Positions 24,076-33,170 of a DNA stretch of 64,000 nucleotides are shown piece by piece. The translations under genes were made by a program, and so were the position numbers. This DNA comes from Flavobacterium beibuense F44-8 (GTDB lineage: Bacteria > Bacteroidota > Bacteroidia > Flavobacteriales > Flavobacteriaceae). The stretch covers positions 1-64,000 of the forward strand of contig NZ_JRLV01000008.1 in assembly GCF_000769915.1 (NCBI RefSeq), in the 5' to 3' direction. The stretch's first letter is position 1, and each line of letters opens with the position of its first letter. The notes beneath the pieces are model-generated. The model worked only from the letters and a program-made list of their open reading frames with translations, had not been told where the DNA came from and did not search any database.

Positions 24076-24939
24076 ATGGATACAAAAGAGATATTAAAAA
24101 AGGTACGTAAAATAGAGATAAAAACCCGAAGGTTGAGTGATCATATCTTCTCGGGTGAATATCATACATCCTTTAAGGGGCGTGGTATGACGTTCAGTGA
24201 GGTACGCCAGTATCAGTTTGGAGACGATGTAAGGGCTATAGACTGGAATGTTACCGCACGTTACAACGAACCTTACATCAAGGTTTTTGAGGAAGAGCGT
24301 GAGCTTACCATGATGCTAATGGCCGATGTGAGTGGCTCTGAAAGCTTTGGTACCAAAAACCAGTTCAAAAGGGAAATTGTAACCGAAATTGCTGCAACCA
24401 TGGCATTTTCGGCAACTCAAAACAATGATAAGATAGGACTTATCCTTTTTTCAGATGAAATTGAGCTTTTTATTCCGCCTAAAAAAGGAAAATCACACGT
24501 GCTACGAATCATTCGTGAGCTTATAGAATTTCAGCCTAAGAGCAAAAAAACCGATGTTTCGCAGGCGCTTAAATTTCTGTCGGGCGTACTTAAGAAAAAA
24601 GCTATTGTTTTCCTTATATCCGATTTTATGTCGGACGACTATGAACACAATCTGAAAATAGCAGCCAAAAGACACGATATTACAGGTGTTAGAGTATACG
24701 ACCAACGCGAGGAAAAAATACCTAACCTGGGTCTTGTAAACATGACTGATGCCGAAACCGGACAGACCATGCTGGTTAATACCGGTTCTAAACAGGTAAG
24801 GCTTGAGTATGAAAAATACTATCAGGGTAAGGTAAAGTACTTTAACGAAACCTTTAGCCGATGTGGTGCCGGGTCACTAAGTACCCGTGTAGACGAGTCG
24901 TATGTTACTAAGCTGCTGGGCTATTTTAAATCACGATAG
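24076..24939 (+). CDS. DUF58 domain protein of the bat operon
   Basis: DUF58 proteins are VWA-like partners of MoxR. The family motif GRGMTFSEVRQYQFGDDVRAIDWNV is present around residues 35-60, and a MIDAS-like ADVSGSESFG at about 93. At 287 residues it lacks membrane segments, so it is cytosolic. It lies between moxR and a membrane protein gene, with a 15-bp gap downstream. Confidence 0.92.
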   Translation: MDTKEILKKVRKIEIKTRRLSDHIFSGEYHTSFKGRGMTFSEVRQYQFGDDVRAIDWNVTARYNEPYIKVFEEERELTMMLMADVSGSESFGTKNQFKREIVTEIAATMAFSATQNNDKIGLILFSDEIELFIPPKKGKSHVLRIIRELIEFQPKSKKTDVSQALKFLSGVLKKKAIVFLISDFMSDDYEHNLKIAAKRHDITGVRVYDQREEKIPNLGLVNMTDAETGQTMLVNTGSKQVRLEYEKYYQGKVKYFNETFSRCGAGSLSTRVDESYVTKLLGYFKSR

Positions 24940-24954
24940 TTTGGGTTAATAATC

Positions 24955-26580
24955 ATGATAAAGATGACCAAAACAAAATTATTTTCGTTTTTGCTGATGC
25001 TGCTTGCGGTTAGCGGATTTGCACAGCAAAAGCAGGTGGAAACAAGTATCGACTCCACTAAAATTAAAATAGGGTCGCAGTTTCACCTTACTTTAAAAAC
25101 CACTGTAGATACGGCAGCTAACGTAGGCTTTCCTGAAGGTAAAAACTTCGGACAGCTGGAGGTGCTGGAATCCTATCCTACAGATACGATAAAGAAGGGA
25201 GCACTGTATGAACTTATTAAAAAATACGGACTTACACAGTTTGATTCCGGGCGCTACGTAATACCAAGTCTTCCGGTTATTATTGATAATGAGCCATATC
25301 AAACCGATTCGCTTAGTATAGAAGTAGCCAATGTAAAGGTAGATACGCTAAAACAAAAAATGTATGATATTAAGGATATAGCCACAGCCGAATCTAAAAT
25401 GAGCTGGTGGTGGCTGTATGTATTATTAGGACTGGCAGCACTTGGTGCAGCCGGTTATTTTGTTTACAGGTATCTTAGAAACAGGAAGGCTGCTCCAAAA
25501 GAAGCCCCTGTTGTATTTACAAGCCCTATAGAAAAAGCTACGGTTAAGCTTAGGGATTTGGAGAAAAAAGATCTTTTACAACGAGGTGCGATAAAAGATT
25601 ACTACAGTGAACTTACTGATATTGCCCGTACTTACATTGAAGAAGCGATACACGTGCCGGCAATGGAAAGTACGACCAGCGAACTTATAGAGGCAATGCG
25701 TGCCGCAGTATCGCGTAAGCGTATGGCGCTTACAAGGGAAACTTTTGAAGAACTTGAAAAAGTACTCCGCACGGCAGATATGGTAAAATTTGCCAAGTCC
25801 AAGCCGCTTGACTTTGAGGTGGCGGAAGACCGAATGAAAATAGAAAAAACCATTGTGGTTATAGATAAATCCATTCCGGAAGAGAAGGAAGAGGATGAAG
25901 AACATACACTGGCCTGGCTTGAAAAACAACGTCAAAAAGAGGCAAAAAGAAAAAAGAATATCATTATTGGAAGTTCAATAGGAGTAGTGGTACTGCTTGT
26001 TGCAGGCTTTTTAGTGTTTAAAGGAGTCGACTTTATTAAGGATAATTTCTCGCCTACAAACCAGTTGTTAAAAGCCGAATGGGTAAAAAGCCAGTACGGT
26101 AATCCCGGAGTTATTATAGAAACTCCTAAAGTGCTTAAAAGGGTGGATGCCGAGAAAACTTTGCCAAAAGAAGCTATTGCTGTTGTGAAAGAGATGCAAA
26201 TGTTTAGCTATGGTATGCAGTTCAGTAATTTTTATGTGGCGGTTTCTACGCTTAGCTATAAAAAACCTACAGATGTAAAACTGGATATGCTTTTTGATGA
26301 TATGTCTAAACAATGGGAAGCCTTAAAGGCAAAAGATATATTAGTAAAACAGGATAGCTTTACTACACCTGATGGTGCCGAAGGCTTAAGGGCTTATGGT
26401 AGTATGAGCATGCCAAATCCATTAGGTGATGGTGGTGTGAAATACGATTATGAGATACTGTATTTCAAACAGGCAAACGGTATACAACAGGTAGTAATGA
26501 TGTATCCTGCAACAGATGAGGATGCTCCTAAAATTGTGGACAGAATTAAAAACTCAGTCGAATTCAGAAAACAAAACTAA
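24955..26580 (+). CDS. membrane protein of the bat operon with a BatD-like N-terminus
   Basis: The protein begins with a signal peptide (to FAQ, about residue 23) and a beta-rich periplasmic domain (24-140) recalling the start of BatD. A transmembrane segment is at about 149-172 and a cytosolic helical region follows, with a second membrane segment at about 324-345. The last 180 residues form a further domain that I do not recognise. ATG at 24955 or 24964 could be the start. It ends 1 bp before batA and is part of the operon. It probably joins the envelope VWA/TPR complex. Confidence 0.75.
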   Translation: MIKMTKTKLFSFLLMLLAVSGFAQQKQVETSIDSTKIKIGSQFHLTLKTTVDTAANVGFPEGKNFGQLEVLESYPTDTIKKGALYELIKKYGLTQFDSGRYVIPSLPVIIDNEPYQTDSLSIEVANVKVDTLKQKMYDIKDIATAESKMSWWWLYVLLGLAALGAAGYFVYRYLRNRKAAPKEAPVVFTSPIEKATVKLRDLEKKDLLQRGAIKDYYSELTDIARTYIEEAIHVPAMESTTSELIEAMRAAVSRKRMALTRETFEELEKVLRTADMVKFAKSKPLDFEVAEDRMKIEKTIVVIDKSIPEEKEEDEEHTLAWLEKQRQKEAKRKKNIIIGSSIGVVVLLVAGFLVFKGVDFIKDNFSPTNQLLKAEWVKSQYGNPGVIIETPKVLKRVDAEKTLPKEAIAVVKEMQMFSYGMQFSNFYVAVSTLSYKKPTDVKLDMLFDDMSKQWEALKAKDILVKQDSFTTPDGAEGLRAYGSMSMPNPLGDGGVKYDYEILYFKQANGIQQVVMMYPATDEDAPKIVDRIKNSVEFRKQN

Positions 26581-26581
26581 G

Positions 26582-27586
26582 ATGAAAGATGTCACTTTTT
26601 TACATCCCGGTTTCTTTTGGCTGCTTACGTTACTGCCACTGGCTATAGGATGGTATATATGGAAAAGAAAACAGCAAACGGCTACGCTTAAAATAAGTTT
26701 GGTAAACGGATTTAAAGTAAAGCCATCATTGCTGGCAAGATTAAAACCAATGCTGTTTGTATTTAGGGTACTGGCTTTAAGTGCTATGATTATAGCAATG
26801 GCAAGACCACGAAGTGTTGATGTGGACAGTAAAACAAAAACTACCCGCGGTATTGATATCGTTATGGCGATAGATGTTTCGGGCAGTATGCTGGCGAAAG
26901 ATTTGAAACCCAACAGGCTTGAGGCACTTAAAACCGTTGCCGAGAAGTTTGTGGACGAACGACCAAACGACCGTATCGGACTTGTGGTTTACGCCGGAGA
27001 GAGTTACACTAAAACCCCTGTTACCAGCGATAAGGAAATGGTAAAGGCAGCTATAGAGTCGGTTAAATATGACGACAGGGTACTGGAAGACGGTACCGGT
27101 ATAGGCGTGGGGCTTGCCACGGCAATTAACAGGCTAAAGGAAAGTAAGGCGAAAAGCCGTATCATAATATTGCTTACCGATGGTGTAAACAATGCCGGGT
27201 TTATTGACCCAAGAATGGCTGCCGATATTGCTAAGGAGTATGGCATAAAGGTATATACCATTGGCCTGGGTACTAACGGTAATGCTGAAATGCCTTATGC
27301 AAGAAAGCCAAACGGAGAATGGGTATACAGAACCATGAAAGTAGAGCTTGATGAGGCACTTATGAAAGAGATTGCCGAGAAGACAGACGGTCAGTATTTC
27401 AGGGCAAATTCAAACAGCAAGCTGGAGGCAATTTATGATGAGATCAACAAGCTTGAAAAAACCGAAATAAAAGAGCTTAAGTATTATAATTATACCGAAA
27501 AGTACAGACCATACCTGTGGTTTGCTTTCGGGTTGCTGCTTATTGAGATCATTGTAAGAAAAACGGTTTACAGAAGTTTTATTTAA
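26582..27586 (+). CDS. batA: BatA: VWA-domain aerotolerance protein
   Basis: BatA is an inner-membrane protein with a von Willebrand factor A domain. Two membrane segments near the N-terminus (about 8-26 and 56-74) and one near the C-terminus flank the VWA domain (about 90-290), whose MIDAS motif is DVSGS. The ATG at 26582 is chosen because it follows the upstream stop by one base and gives the standard MKDVTFLHPGFFW start; a longer frame would overlap the previous gene by 65 bp. Bat proteins were named for aerotolerance in Bacteroides; the molecular role is still unclear. Confidence 0.92.
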   Translation: MKDVTFLHPGFFWLLTLLPLAIGWYIWKRKQQTATLKISLVNGFKVKPSLLARLKPMLFVFRVLALSAMIIAMARPRSVDVDSKTKTTRGIDIVMAIDVSGSMLAKDLKPNRLEALKTVAEKFVDERPNDRIGLVVYAGESYTKTPVTSDKEMVKAAIESVKYDDRVLEDGTGIGVGLATAINRLKESKAKSRIIILLTDGVNNAGFIDPRMAADIAKEYGIKVYTIGLGTNGNAEMPYARKPNGEWVYRTMKVELDEALMKEIAEKTDGQYFRANSNSKLEAIYDEINKLEKTEIKELKYYNYTEKYRPYLWFAFGLLLIEIIVRKTVYRSFI

Positions 27587-27588
27587 TT

Positions 27589-28623
27589 ATGTACGAATTA
27601 GACGAGTCAAAATATTTGTATTTGTTTGGAGTGCTGCCGGTTTTGGTACTGCTGTTCCTTTTTAACTTATACTGGAAAAGAAAAAAACAACGTGAGTTTG
27701 GCGACGCCGATTTGGTGAAGCGATTAACTCCCGAAAAATCGGTGTTTAAGCCCGTGCTTAAATTTATAGTACTTATGCTGGCACTTTCGGGTATTATACT
27801 GGCTTTGGTAAATCCTAAAATAGGGACGAAAACCGAAACTGTAAAACGTGAGGGTATAGATATTGTTTTTGCCATTGACGTATCCAAGAGTATGCTTGCC
27901 GAAGATATTGCGCCAAACAGGCTTGAAAAAGCCAAACAGATAGTATCGCAAATCATCAATCAGTTGGGGACCGACAGGATTGGTATAATAGGGTATGCGG
28001 GAGGTGCTTATCCGGTACTGCCTATCACATCTGATTATAGTGTGGCAAAAATGTACCTGCAAAACATGAATACCGATATGGTTTCATCTCAGGGAACAGC
28101 CCTTAGCCAGGCTATAGAGTTGGCTACCACTTATTATGATGATCCGCAAACCAGTAAACTGCTTGTACTTATAAGTGACGGTGAGGATCATGGAGAAGGA
28201 TCGATGGAAGCTGCCGAAGCTGCTAAGGAAAAAGGAATAAAAATTATCACTATTGGTGTAGGTACCGAAAAAGGAGGAACCATTCCGCTGAAGCGTAACG
28301 GTGTAACAGAAAGCTACAAACGTGATAAGGATGGAGAGGTAGTAATTACTAAATTATACCCTGATGCGCTTAAAACTATTGCCGAACGTTCTAACGGTGG
28401 TTATATTTATGGCGGAAATACCAGGGACGTAACCGAATATGTAAAGAAAGCACTGGATAATATTGAGAAAACCGAATTTGAGTCGAAAGAAATTGCTACT
28501 TACGATTCGCAGTACCAGTGGTTTTTAGGGGCAGCGTTTTTACTGCTGTTTATAGATGTTTTCCTTTTAGACAGGAAAACGGCATGGATAAGGAAGTTAA
28601 ACCTTTTTAATGAAAAAGAATAA
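27589..28623 (+). CDS. batB: BatB: VWA-domain aerotolerance protein
   Basis: This second VWA membrane protein starts 2 bp after batA. Membrane segments lie at about 10-27, 58-76 and near the C-terminus (LGAAFLLLFIDVFLL). The MIDAS motif is DVSKS, and the metal-coordinating SQGTAL and ISDGEDHGEG segments are visible. BatA and BatB are thought to pair in the membrane. Confidence 0.92.
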   Translation: MYELDESKYLYLFGVLPVLVLLFLFNLYWKRKKQREFGDADLVKRLTPEKSVFKPVLKFIVLMLALSGIILALVNPKIGTKTETVKREGIDIVFAIDVSKSMLAEDIAPNRLEKAKQIVSQIINQLGTDRIGIIGYAGGAYPVLPITSDYSVAKMYLQNMNTDMVSSQGTALSQAIELATTYYDDPQTSKLLVLISDGEDHGEGSMEAAEAAKEKGIKIITIGVGTEKGGTIPLKRNGVTESYKRDKDGEVVITKLYPDALKTIAERSNGGYIYGGNTRDVTEYVKKALDNIEKTEFESKEIATYDSQYQWFLGAAFLLLFIDVFLLDRKTAWIRKLNLFNEKE

Positions 28624-29472
28624 ATGAAAGGATTAGTAACATATAGTTTGCTTTTATGCTCGCTTGTGGCTTTCTCTCAGGAAAAGGAGAAGGACAAAAA
28701 AGACGAATACCTTTCAAAAGGGAATAAGGAATTCTCTAAAAAGGAATATGTAGAGGCTGAGGCAGATTACAGGATTTCGCAGTCTAAAAATCCTACCAAT
28801 CCGCAGTCAATGTATAATCTTGGTAATGCTATTTACAGGCAGGGTAAGCCCAGTGAAGCCATGTATGCTTATTTTGATGCCATAGAGAAGGCTGAAACCA
28901 AGAAAGACAAGCACAGGGCTTATCATAATCTGGGTAATATGCTCATGGAGCAAAAGGATTACCAAACGGCTGTAGAGGCCTATCGTAATGCTTTGCGAAA
29001 TGATCCTTATGATGAGGAAACGCGTTATAATTTTGCTTTAGCGAAGGAAATGCTGAAAAACAATCCGCCGCAAAATCAAAACCAGAACGAGGATAAGAAC
29101 GACGAAAATAAGGATCAGAATAAAGACCACAACGACAAGAATCAGGATAAAAATCAGTCGGGAGATAATAAAGACGACAAGAACAAAAAACCTGAGGATA
29201 AGGGTAACGACCCTAAAAAGGATAAGGGAGACGATCAGAAGGACAAAGGCGGTAAAGAAGATAAGGATAAGCAGGACGATAAAGGTGAAAACAAACCGGG
29301 CGACGGTCAGCAGGGAGATCAGGATCAGAAACCGCAACAGGCCAGTCCTTCAAAACAACGAATGGAAAATCTTCTTGACGCTATGAACAACGAGGAGAAA
29401 AAAGTCCAGGATAAGATAAACGCCGAAAAAATAAAAGGCGTACCAAGAAACAGGGAAGAAAAAGACTGGTAA
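28624..29472 (+). CDS. batC: BatC: TPR protein with long Asp/Lys/Asn/Gln-rich tail
   Basis: A signal peptide (1-19) is followed by tetratricopeptide repeats at about 25-145 and a very low-complexity region at about 148-240 made of D, K, N, Q, E and G. A short helical end (RMENLLDAMNNEEKK) follows. The gene starts at the base after the batB stop. The tail gives a long false hydrophobic ORF on the opposite strand. It is likely a periplasmic scaffold for BatA, BatB and BatD. Confidence 0.9.
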   Translation: MKGLVTYSLLLCSLVAFSQEKEKDKKDEYLSKGNKEFSKKEYVEAEADYRISQSKNPTNPQSMYNLGNAIYRQGKPSEAMYAYFDAIEKAETKKDKHRAYHNLGNMLMEQKDYQTAVEAYRNALRNDPYDEETRYNFALAKEMLKNNPPQNQNQNEDKNDENKDQNKDHNDKNQDKNQSGDNKDDKNKKPEDKGNDPKKDKGDDQKDKGGKEDKDKQDDKGENKPGDGQQGDQDQKPQQASPSKQRMENLLDAMNNEEKKVQDKINAEKIKGVPRNREEKDW

Positions 29473-29537
29473 CAGTTTAAAAAGATTGGATACTTATTTG
29501 AAAAATATATATTGTTCAGATTAAGGAATTGAAAACG

Positions 29538-31292
29538 ATGAAAAGATACATCTTACTAATACTATTGTTATTTGCGCAGGGTGTTTTTGCCCAGGACGTT
29601 GAGTTTAAAGCCGAACCCAGCCGAACCAAACTGGGGGTAAACGAACGCCTTAGGATAAGTTTTACCATGAACAAGGACGGAGATAACCTTGTACCTCCTT
29701 CTTTTAACGGATTTAGGGCACAGGGGCCTATGCAAAGTATAAGGAATTCGTGGGTAAACGGTAAGCATACTTACAGCAAGAGCTATGATTATACCCTTAT
29801 ACCTACTTCAAAGGGTACTTTTACCATTGGTTCGGCAAGTATTGAAATAGAAGGTAAAATATATAAAACAGATCCTGTTACTATTACTGTAGGAGATGCA
29901 GTTAAGATTTTGGATCCGTTTGAAGCGGCTAAGCAAAGTGCTGCCGAGGGTATTCACCTTGTGGCTGAGGTAAGTAACAGTAACCCATACATTAACGAAC
30001 CTGTTAGTGTGGTGTATAAGCTTTATGTTAGCCAGAACAGTAGTGTAACCAATTTCTATGAAACCGAAAATCCTAAATTCAACGATTTTTGGAGTCAGAC
30101 AGATCGTACCGATCCGCAAAACCTTAAGATAGAAAAGGGGATGTATAATGGTGAAATGTACCGTTATGTGGTATTACAAAAAACAGTGCTATATCCGCAA
30201 AAAAGCGGTAAGCTTGAAATAGAACCTTTATTGCTTAATGTGACCTTGCAGGTACCTACAGAGCGTAACCGTTTTGGTTTTGTTAGTTATTCCAATGAGG
30301 ATAAGGTAGTGTCTTCAGGAAGTAAATATATTAACGTAAAAGCATTGCCTGACGAAGGCAGACCTGATGATTTTACCGGTGCTGTAGGTAGCTTTGATTT
30401 TAAGGTAACACCTTCCAAAACCAATCTGGAAACCGGAGAATCGCTTCAGTTGGATGTAACCGTTAGCGGAAAAGGTAACCTAAAACTGTTCACACTGCCT
30501 AAGCCTGTAGTGCCATCGGCTCTTGATATGTTTGATCCTGAGCATAAGGAAAACGTATCGGTGCCATTATCAGGTATGACAGGTAAAATATCCGATGTTT
30601 ATACTATAGTGCCGCAAAACAGAGGTAAGTACCCTATCAAACCACTATCATTCTCGTATTTTGATCCAAAGGCAGGTAAGTATAAAACCATAACTTCTCA
30701 GGATATTATGATTGAAGCTACCGGAGATGCCGTGGCTTCAAATACACCGTCAGACAGTACAGGGGTTCAAAAGCAATCGGTACAGTCGTCACAGCAGTTT
30801 AGGTTTGTGGATCTGGATACCAAACTGGTGGCTATGGACAGGGAAGATTTCTTTGGTTCGGGATTATTTTACTCATTGCTGTTTGTTCCGTTCCTGTTAA
30901 TACCCGTAATAGTACTGGCAAGGAAGAAAAAAGAAGCTTACGACAGTGATGTGGTAGGTAATAAAATAAGACAGAATAACAAACTGGCTAAAAAATACCT
31001 TTCGGCAGCCAAGAAAGAGCTGGGTAATAAGGAAGCATTTTATGTAGCGCTTGAAAAAGCCCTTCATAATTTCCTTAAGGCCAAGCTGCGTATTGAGACT
31101 TCCGAAATGAGTAAACAAAACATAGAGGAACTGTTACTTAATCGAAAGGCAGATGCACAAACGGTAACCGATTTCATCAAGATAATGGACAGTTGTGAGT
31201 TTGCCCGTTATGCACCGTCATCGGGTACAGCAATGCAGCAGGACTATCAAAGTGCGGTAACAGTAATAACCGCTTTAGAGAAACAGGTTTAA
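29538..31292 (+). CDS. batD: BatD: large envelope protein of the aerotolerance operon
   Basis: ATG at 29538 is chosen over an upstream in-frame TTG because it gives a compact signal peptide (MKRYILLILLLFAQGVFAQ). The ectodomain (20-430) consists of repeated beta-sandwich BatD modules, including KAEPSRTKLGVNERLRI and KVTPSKTNLETGESLQLDV, which look like two copies of one unit. A transmembrane segment follows at about 437-456 (FYSLLFVPFLLIPVIVLA), then a cytosolic helical domain. It is co-transcribed with batC and batE. Confidence 0.92.
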   Translation: MKRYILLILLLFAQGVFAQDVEFKAEPSRTKLGVNERLRISFTMNKDGDNLVPPSFNGFRAQGPMQSIRNSWVNGKHTYSKSYDYTLIPTSKGTFTIGSASIEIEGKIYKTDPVTITVGDAVKILDPFEAAKQSAAEGIHLVAEVSNSNPYINEPVSVVYKLYVSQNSSVTNFYETENPKFNDFWSQTDRTDPQNLKIEKGMYNGEMYRYVVLQKTVLYPQKSGKLEIEPLLLNVTLQVPTERNRFGFVSYSNEDKVVSSGSKYINVKALPDEGRPDDFTGAVGSFDFKVTPSKTNLETGESLQLDVTVSGKGNLKLFTLPKPVVPSALDMFDPEHKENVSVPLSGMTGKISDVYTIVPQNRGKYPIKPLSFSYFDPKAGKYKTITSQDIMIEATGDAVASNTPSDSTGVQKQSVQSSQQFRFVDLDTKLVAMDREDFFGSGLFYSLLFVPFLLIPVIVLARKKKEAYDSDVVGNKIRQNNKLAKKYLSAAKKELGNKEAFYVALEKALHNFLKAKLRIETSEMSKQNIEELLLNRKADAQTVTDFIKIMDSCEFARYAPSSGTAMQQDYQSAVTVITALEKQV

Positions 31293-31325
31293 CATGTTTT
31301 TTGAATCAGGCAAAGTAGAGATACA

Positions 31326-32072
31326 ATGAAAAATTTAGCATATATACTATTGTTTTTTACGCAGCTAATAGCTGCACAATCGGCATTTGATAAGGGTAAT
31401 GAACAATACAGAGAAGGCAATTATCAGGCAGCCGTACAAAGTTATGAGAGCATCCTTAAGGAAGGAAAGGAGTCGGCCGAAGTATACTTTAACCTGGGGA
31501 ATGCCTACTATAAGCTTAATGAGGTAGCTCCGGCTATTTACAATTATGAGAAAGCCCTGCTGTTAAAACCTAACAATAAGGATGTAAAAATAAACCTTGG
31601 GTACGCTCATAAAATGGTTATTGACGATATTAAGGAAGTGCCAAAGGTGGGCTTTACTAAACTGTTTTACGGTATGGTAGGCACTTATCATTATGATACC
31701 TGGGCATGGATAGCTGTAGCCTTTGCTTTTGGCGTATTGCTGTTTTTTGTGGGCTACTACTTTGTGGGATCTACAGCACTAAAAAGAATATTTTTTGCAG
31801 GGATATTTCTTTCGTTACTAGTTATAGCTGTCAGTATAATATCAGCTGTGTTTGTAAAAACACAGGAGTCTAAAATGCGTCCTGCTATAGTGTTTAGTGA
31901 AGTAGCATCGGTTAAAAGTGAACCACTAACAAATGCACCGGATGCCTTTATACTGCATGAAGGCTCTAAAGTCAATGTTGTTGAGGTACTGGGTAAATGG
32001 AAGAAAATCGAACTTGCAGACGAAACAACAGGTTGGATAAGCGATACCGATATTAAAGAACTGAAAAACTAA
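31326..32072 (+). CDS. batE: BatE: TPR and SH3-like membrane protein
   Basis: A signal peptide (1-17) leads into tetratricopeptide repeats (20-95), then two membrane segments (about 122-144 and 153-177), and a C-terminal bacterial SH3-like domain (about 190-248) containing VLGKWKKIELADETTGWI. It is the last gene of the bat operon and its stop overlaps the convergent cvpA gene by 4 bp, leaving no room for a separate terminator. Confidence 0.9.
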   Translation: MKNLAYILLFFTQLIAAQSAFDKGNEQYREGNYQAAVQSYESILKEGKESAEVYFNLGNAYYKLNEVAPAIYNYEKALLLKPNNKDVKINLGYAHKMVIDDIKEVPKVGFTKLFYGMVGTYHYDTWAWIAVAFAFGVLLFFVGYYFVGSTALKRIFFAGIFLSLLVIAVSIISAVFVKTQESKMRPAIVFSEVASVKSEPLTNAPDAFILHEGSKVNVVEVLGKWKKIELADETTGWISDTDIKELKN

Positions 32073-32620
32073 ATAGTCTGTTCATCGCTAAATACTTCCG
32101 GTTTTTCTTCCGGTAACTGCTGTTCTTTAAAGTCGGTAAACCATTCTTCCAGAATAGGGAAAATGGTGTTTGATATTTCCAGCATCGGGTAAAAAAAGAT
32201 GGATTCCTCTAAGGTCTCTTCCTTAGCCAGTACGTTATTGCTGTTTAGTTTTAGAAAAAAATTAAGGGATACACTCAGTATCAAAACCATTTTAAGGAAG
32301 CCAAACACCCCGCCCAGAATTCGGTTAAGCAGTCCCATGCTGGCAAAATCGGCCAGTTTGGTAAAAAACTTGGCAAGAAGTATTATTCCCAGCACTACGC
32401 CAATAAAAGTGATTAAAAATGCAGTTATGGATATATAGCGTGGTTCCCATTCCACATACTTGATAAGCACACCTGCCAGGAAACCCGAAAATTTCAGGGC
32501 GATAAAAATTCCGGCAATTAGAGAAACGAGGGAGGCCAGTTCTACAAATAAGCCCCTCCACAGTCCTTTTATAAGTCCGTAAAGCAGTAATCCGCCCAGT
32601 ATAATATCAATAACACTCAT
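32069..32620 (-). CDS. CvpA-family membrane protein
   Basis: The start MSVIDIILGGLLLYGLIKG is typical of the family, so the ATG at 32620 is chosen over a longer frame. Four membrane segments are predicted from hydrophobic stretches at about 4-22, 26-45, 60-85 and 100-125. A charged cytosolic tail follows. CvpA was named for colicin V production in E. coli and is linked to envelope stress and purF expression; its role here is unknown. It is divergent from the next small gene. Confidence 0.85.
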   Translation of the reverse strand: MSVIDIILGGLLLYGLIKGLWRGLFVELASLVSLIAGIFIALKFSGFLAGVLIKYVEWEPRYISITAFLITFIGVVLGIILLAKFFTKLADFASMGLLNRILGGVFGFLKMVLILSVSLNFFLKLNSNNVLAKEETLEESIFFYPMLEISNTIFPILEEWFTDFKEQQLPEEKPEVFSDEQTI

Positions 32621-32691
32621 TGAAAACAAAGTTAGCAGACTTTGGTAATAATCCAAATACAACGATTACTTATAATTACAAAGCAAGTAAC

Positions 32692-32699
32692 TATCTTTG
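32692..32699 (+). promoter_or_regulatory. -7 box (TATCTTTG) for the 118-residue conserved protein
   Basis: Exact TAnnTTTG match 20 bp before the chosen start codon, which supports the shorter start. Confidence 0.5.
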
Positions 32700-32718
32700 C
32701 GCTTTAAAAAAAGATATA

Positions 32719-33075
32719 ATGTCAAGGGACGAACAATTAAAGATACGCTGGGATCAGCTTGTAGATATATTATCCAAACGTTTTGCCGATGGTGAAATGC
32801 TGGATCTCGATGCCATAATTTACCTTATAGGGGTACAGGAACTGGGCAAATTTAAACGCAAGTTTAAAAAAGACGATAAAATCAACCTTATGCATATTGC
32901 CATTTGCAGGCTGTTAGAGCCTTATGGTTATTATGAATTTGATTATTTTGACGAAGACGGATGGCCGCATTATACGGTTAAGGAAGAGCTTCCGCCGTTA
33001 AAGGCAGGGGAGCAGTCTGTTTTAATGAAAGGTGCTATTGTAGACTACTTTTTGGAAAAGGGACTTATTTCATAA
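32719..33075 (+). CDS. conserved Bacteroidetes protein of unknown function
   Basis: The protein has 118 residues from MSRDEQLKIRWDQL. The ATG at 32719 is preferred because the -7 box would lie inside a longer version, and an A-rich run precedes it. It is soluble, with many charged residues, and has a conserved-looking YLIGVQELGKFKRKFKKDDKINLMH core and an aromatic-acidic YEFDYFDEDGWPHY stretch. It precedes pheS on the same strand. No function is recognised. Confidence 0.75.
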   Translation: MSRDEQLKIRWDQLVDILSKRFADGEMLDLDAIIYLIGVQELGKFKRKFKKDDKINLMHIAICRLLEPYGYYEFDYFDEDGWPHYTVKEELPPLKAGEQSVLMKGAIVDYFLEKGLIS

Positions 33076-33142
33076 TTGGGTTTATAATCCATAAATATTA
33101 AATATACCCTAAAAATAGGTGGCACATCATTTTTAAAATGCA

Positions 33143-33150
33143 TAAATTTG
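33143..33150 (+). promoter_or_regulatory. -7 box (TAAATTTG) for pheS
   Basis: Exact consensus match 21 bp before the pheS start; the -33 region lacks TTG. Confidence 0.5.
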
Positions 33151-33170
33151 CACACTTTTACTGAACAACG

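Noticed and set aside
29038..29337. Hydrophobic 99-codon ORF on the minus strand
   Set aside because: It is the antisense image of the Asp/Lys-rich tail of BatC, which always gives Leu/Ile/Val/Phe runs on the other strand.
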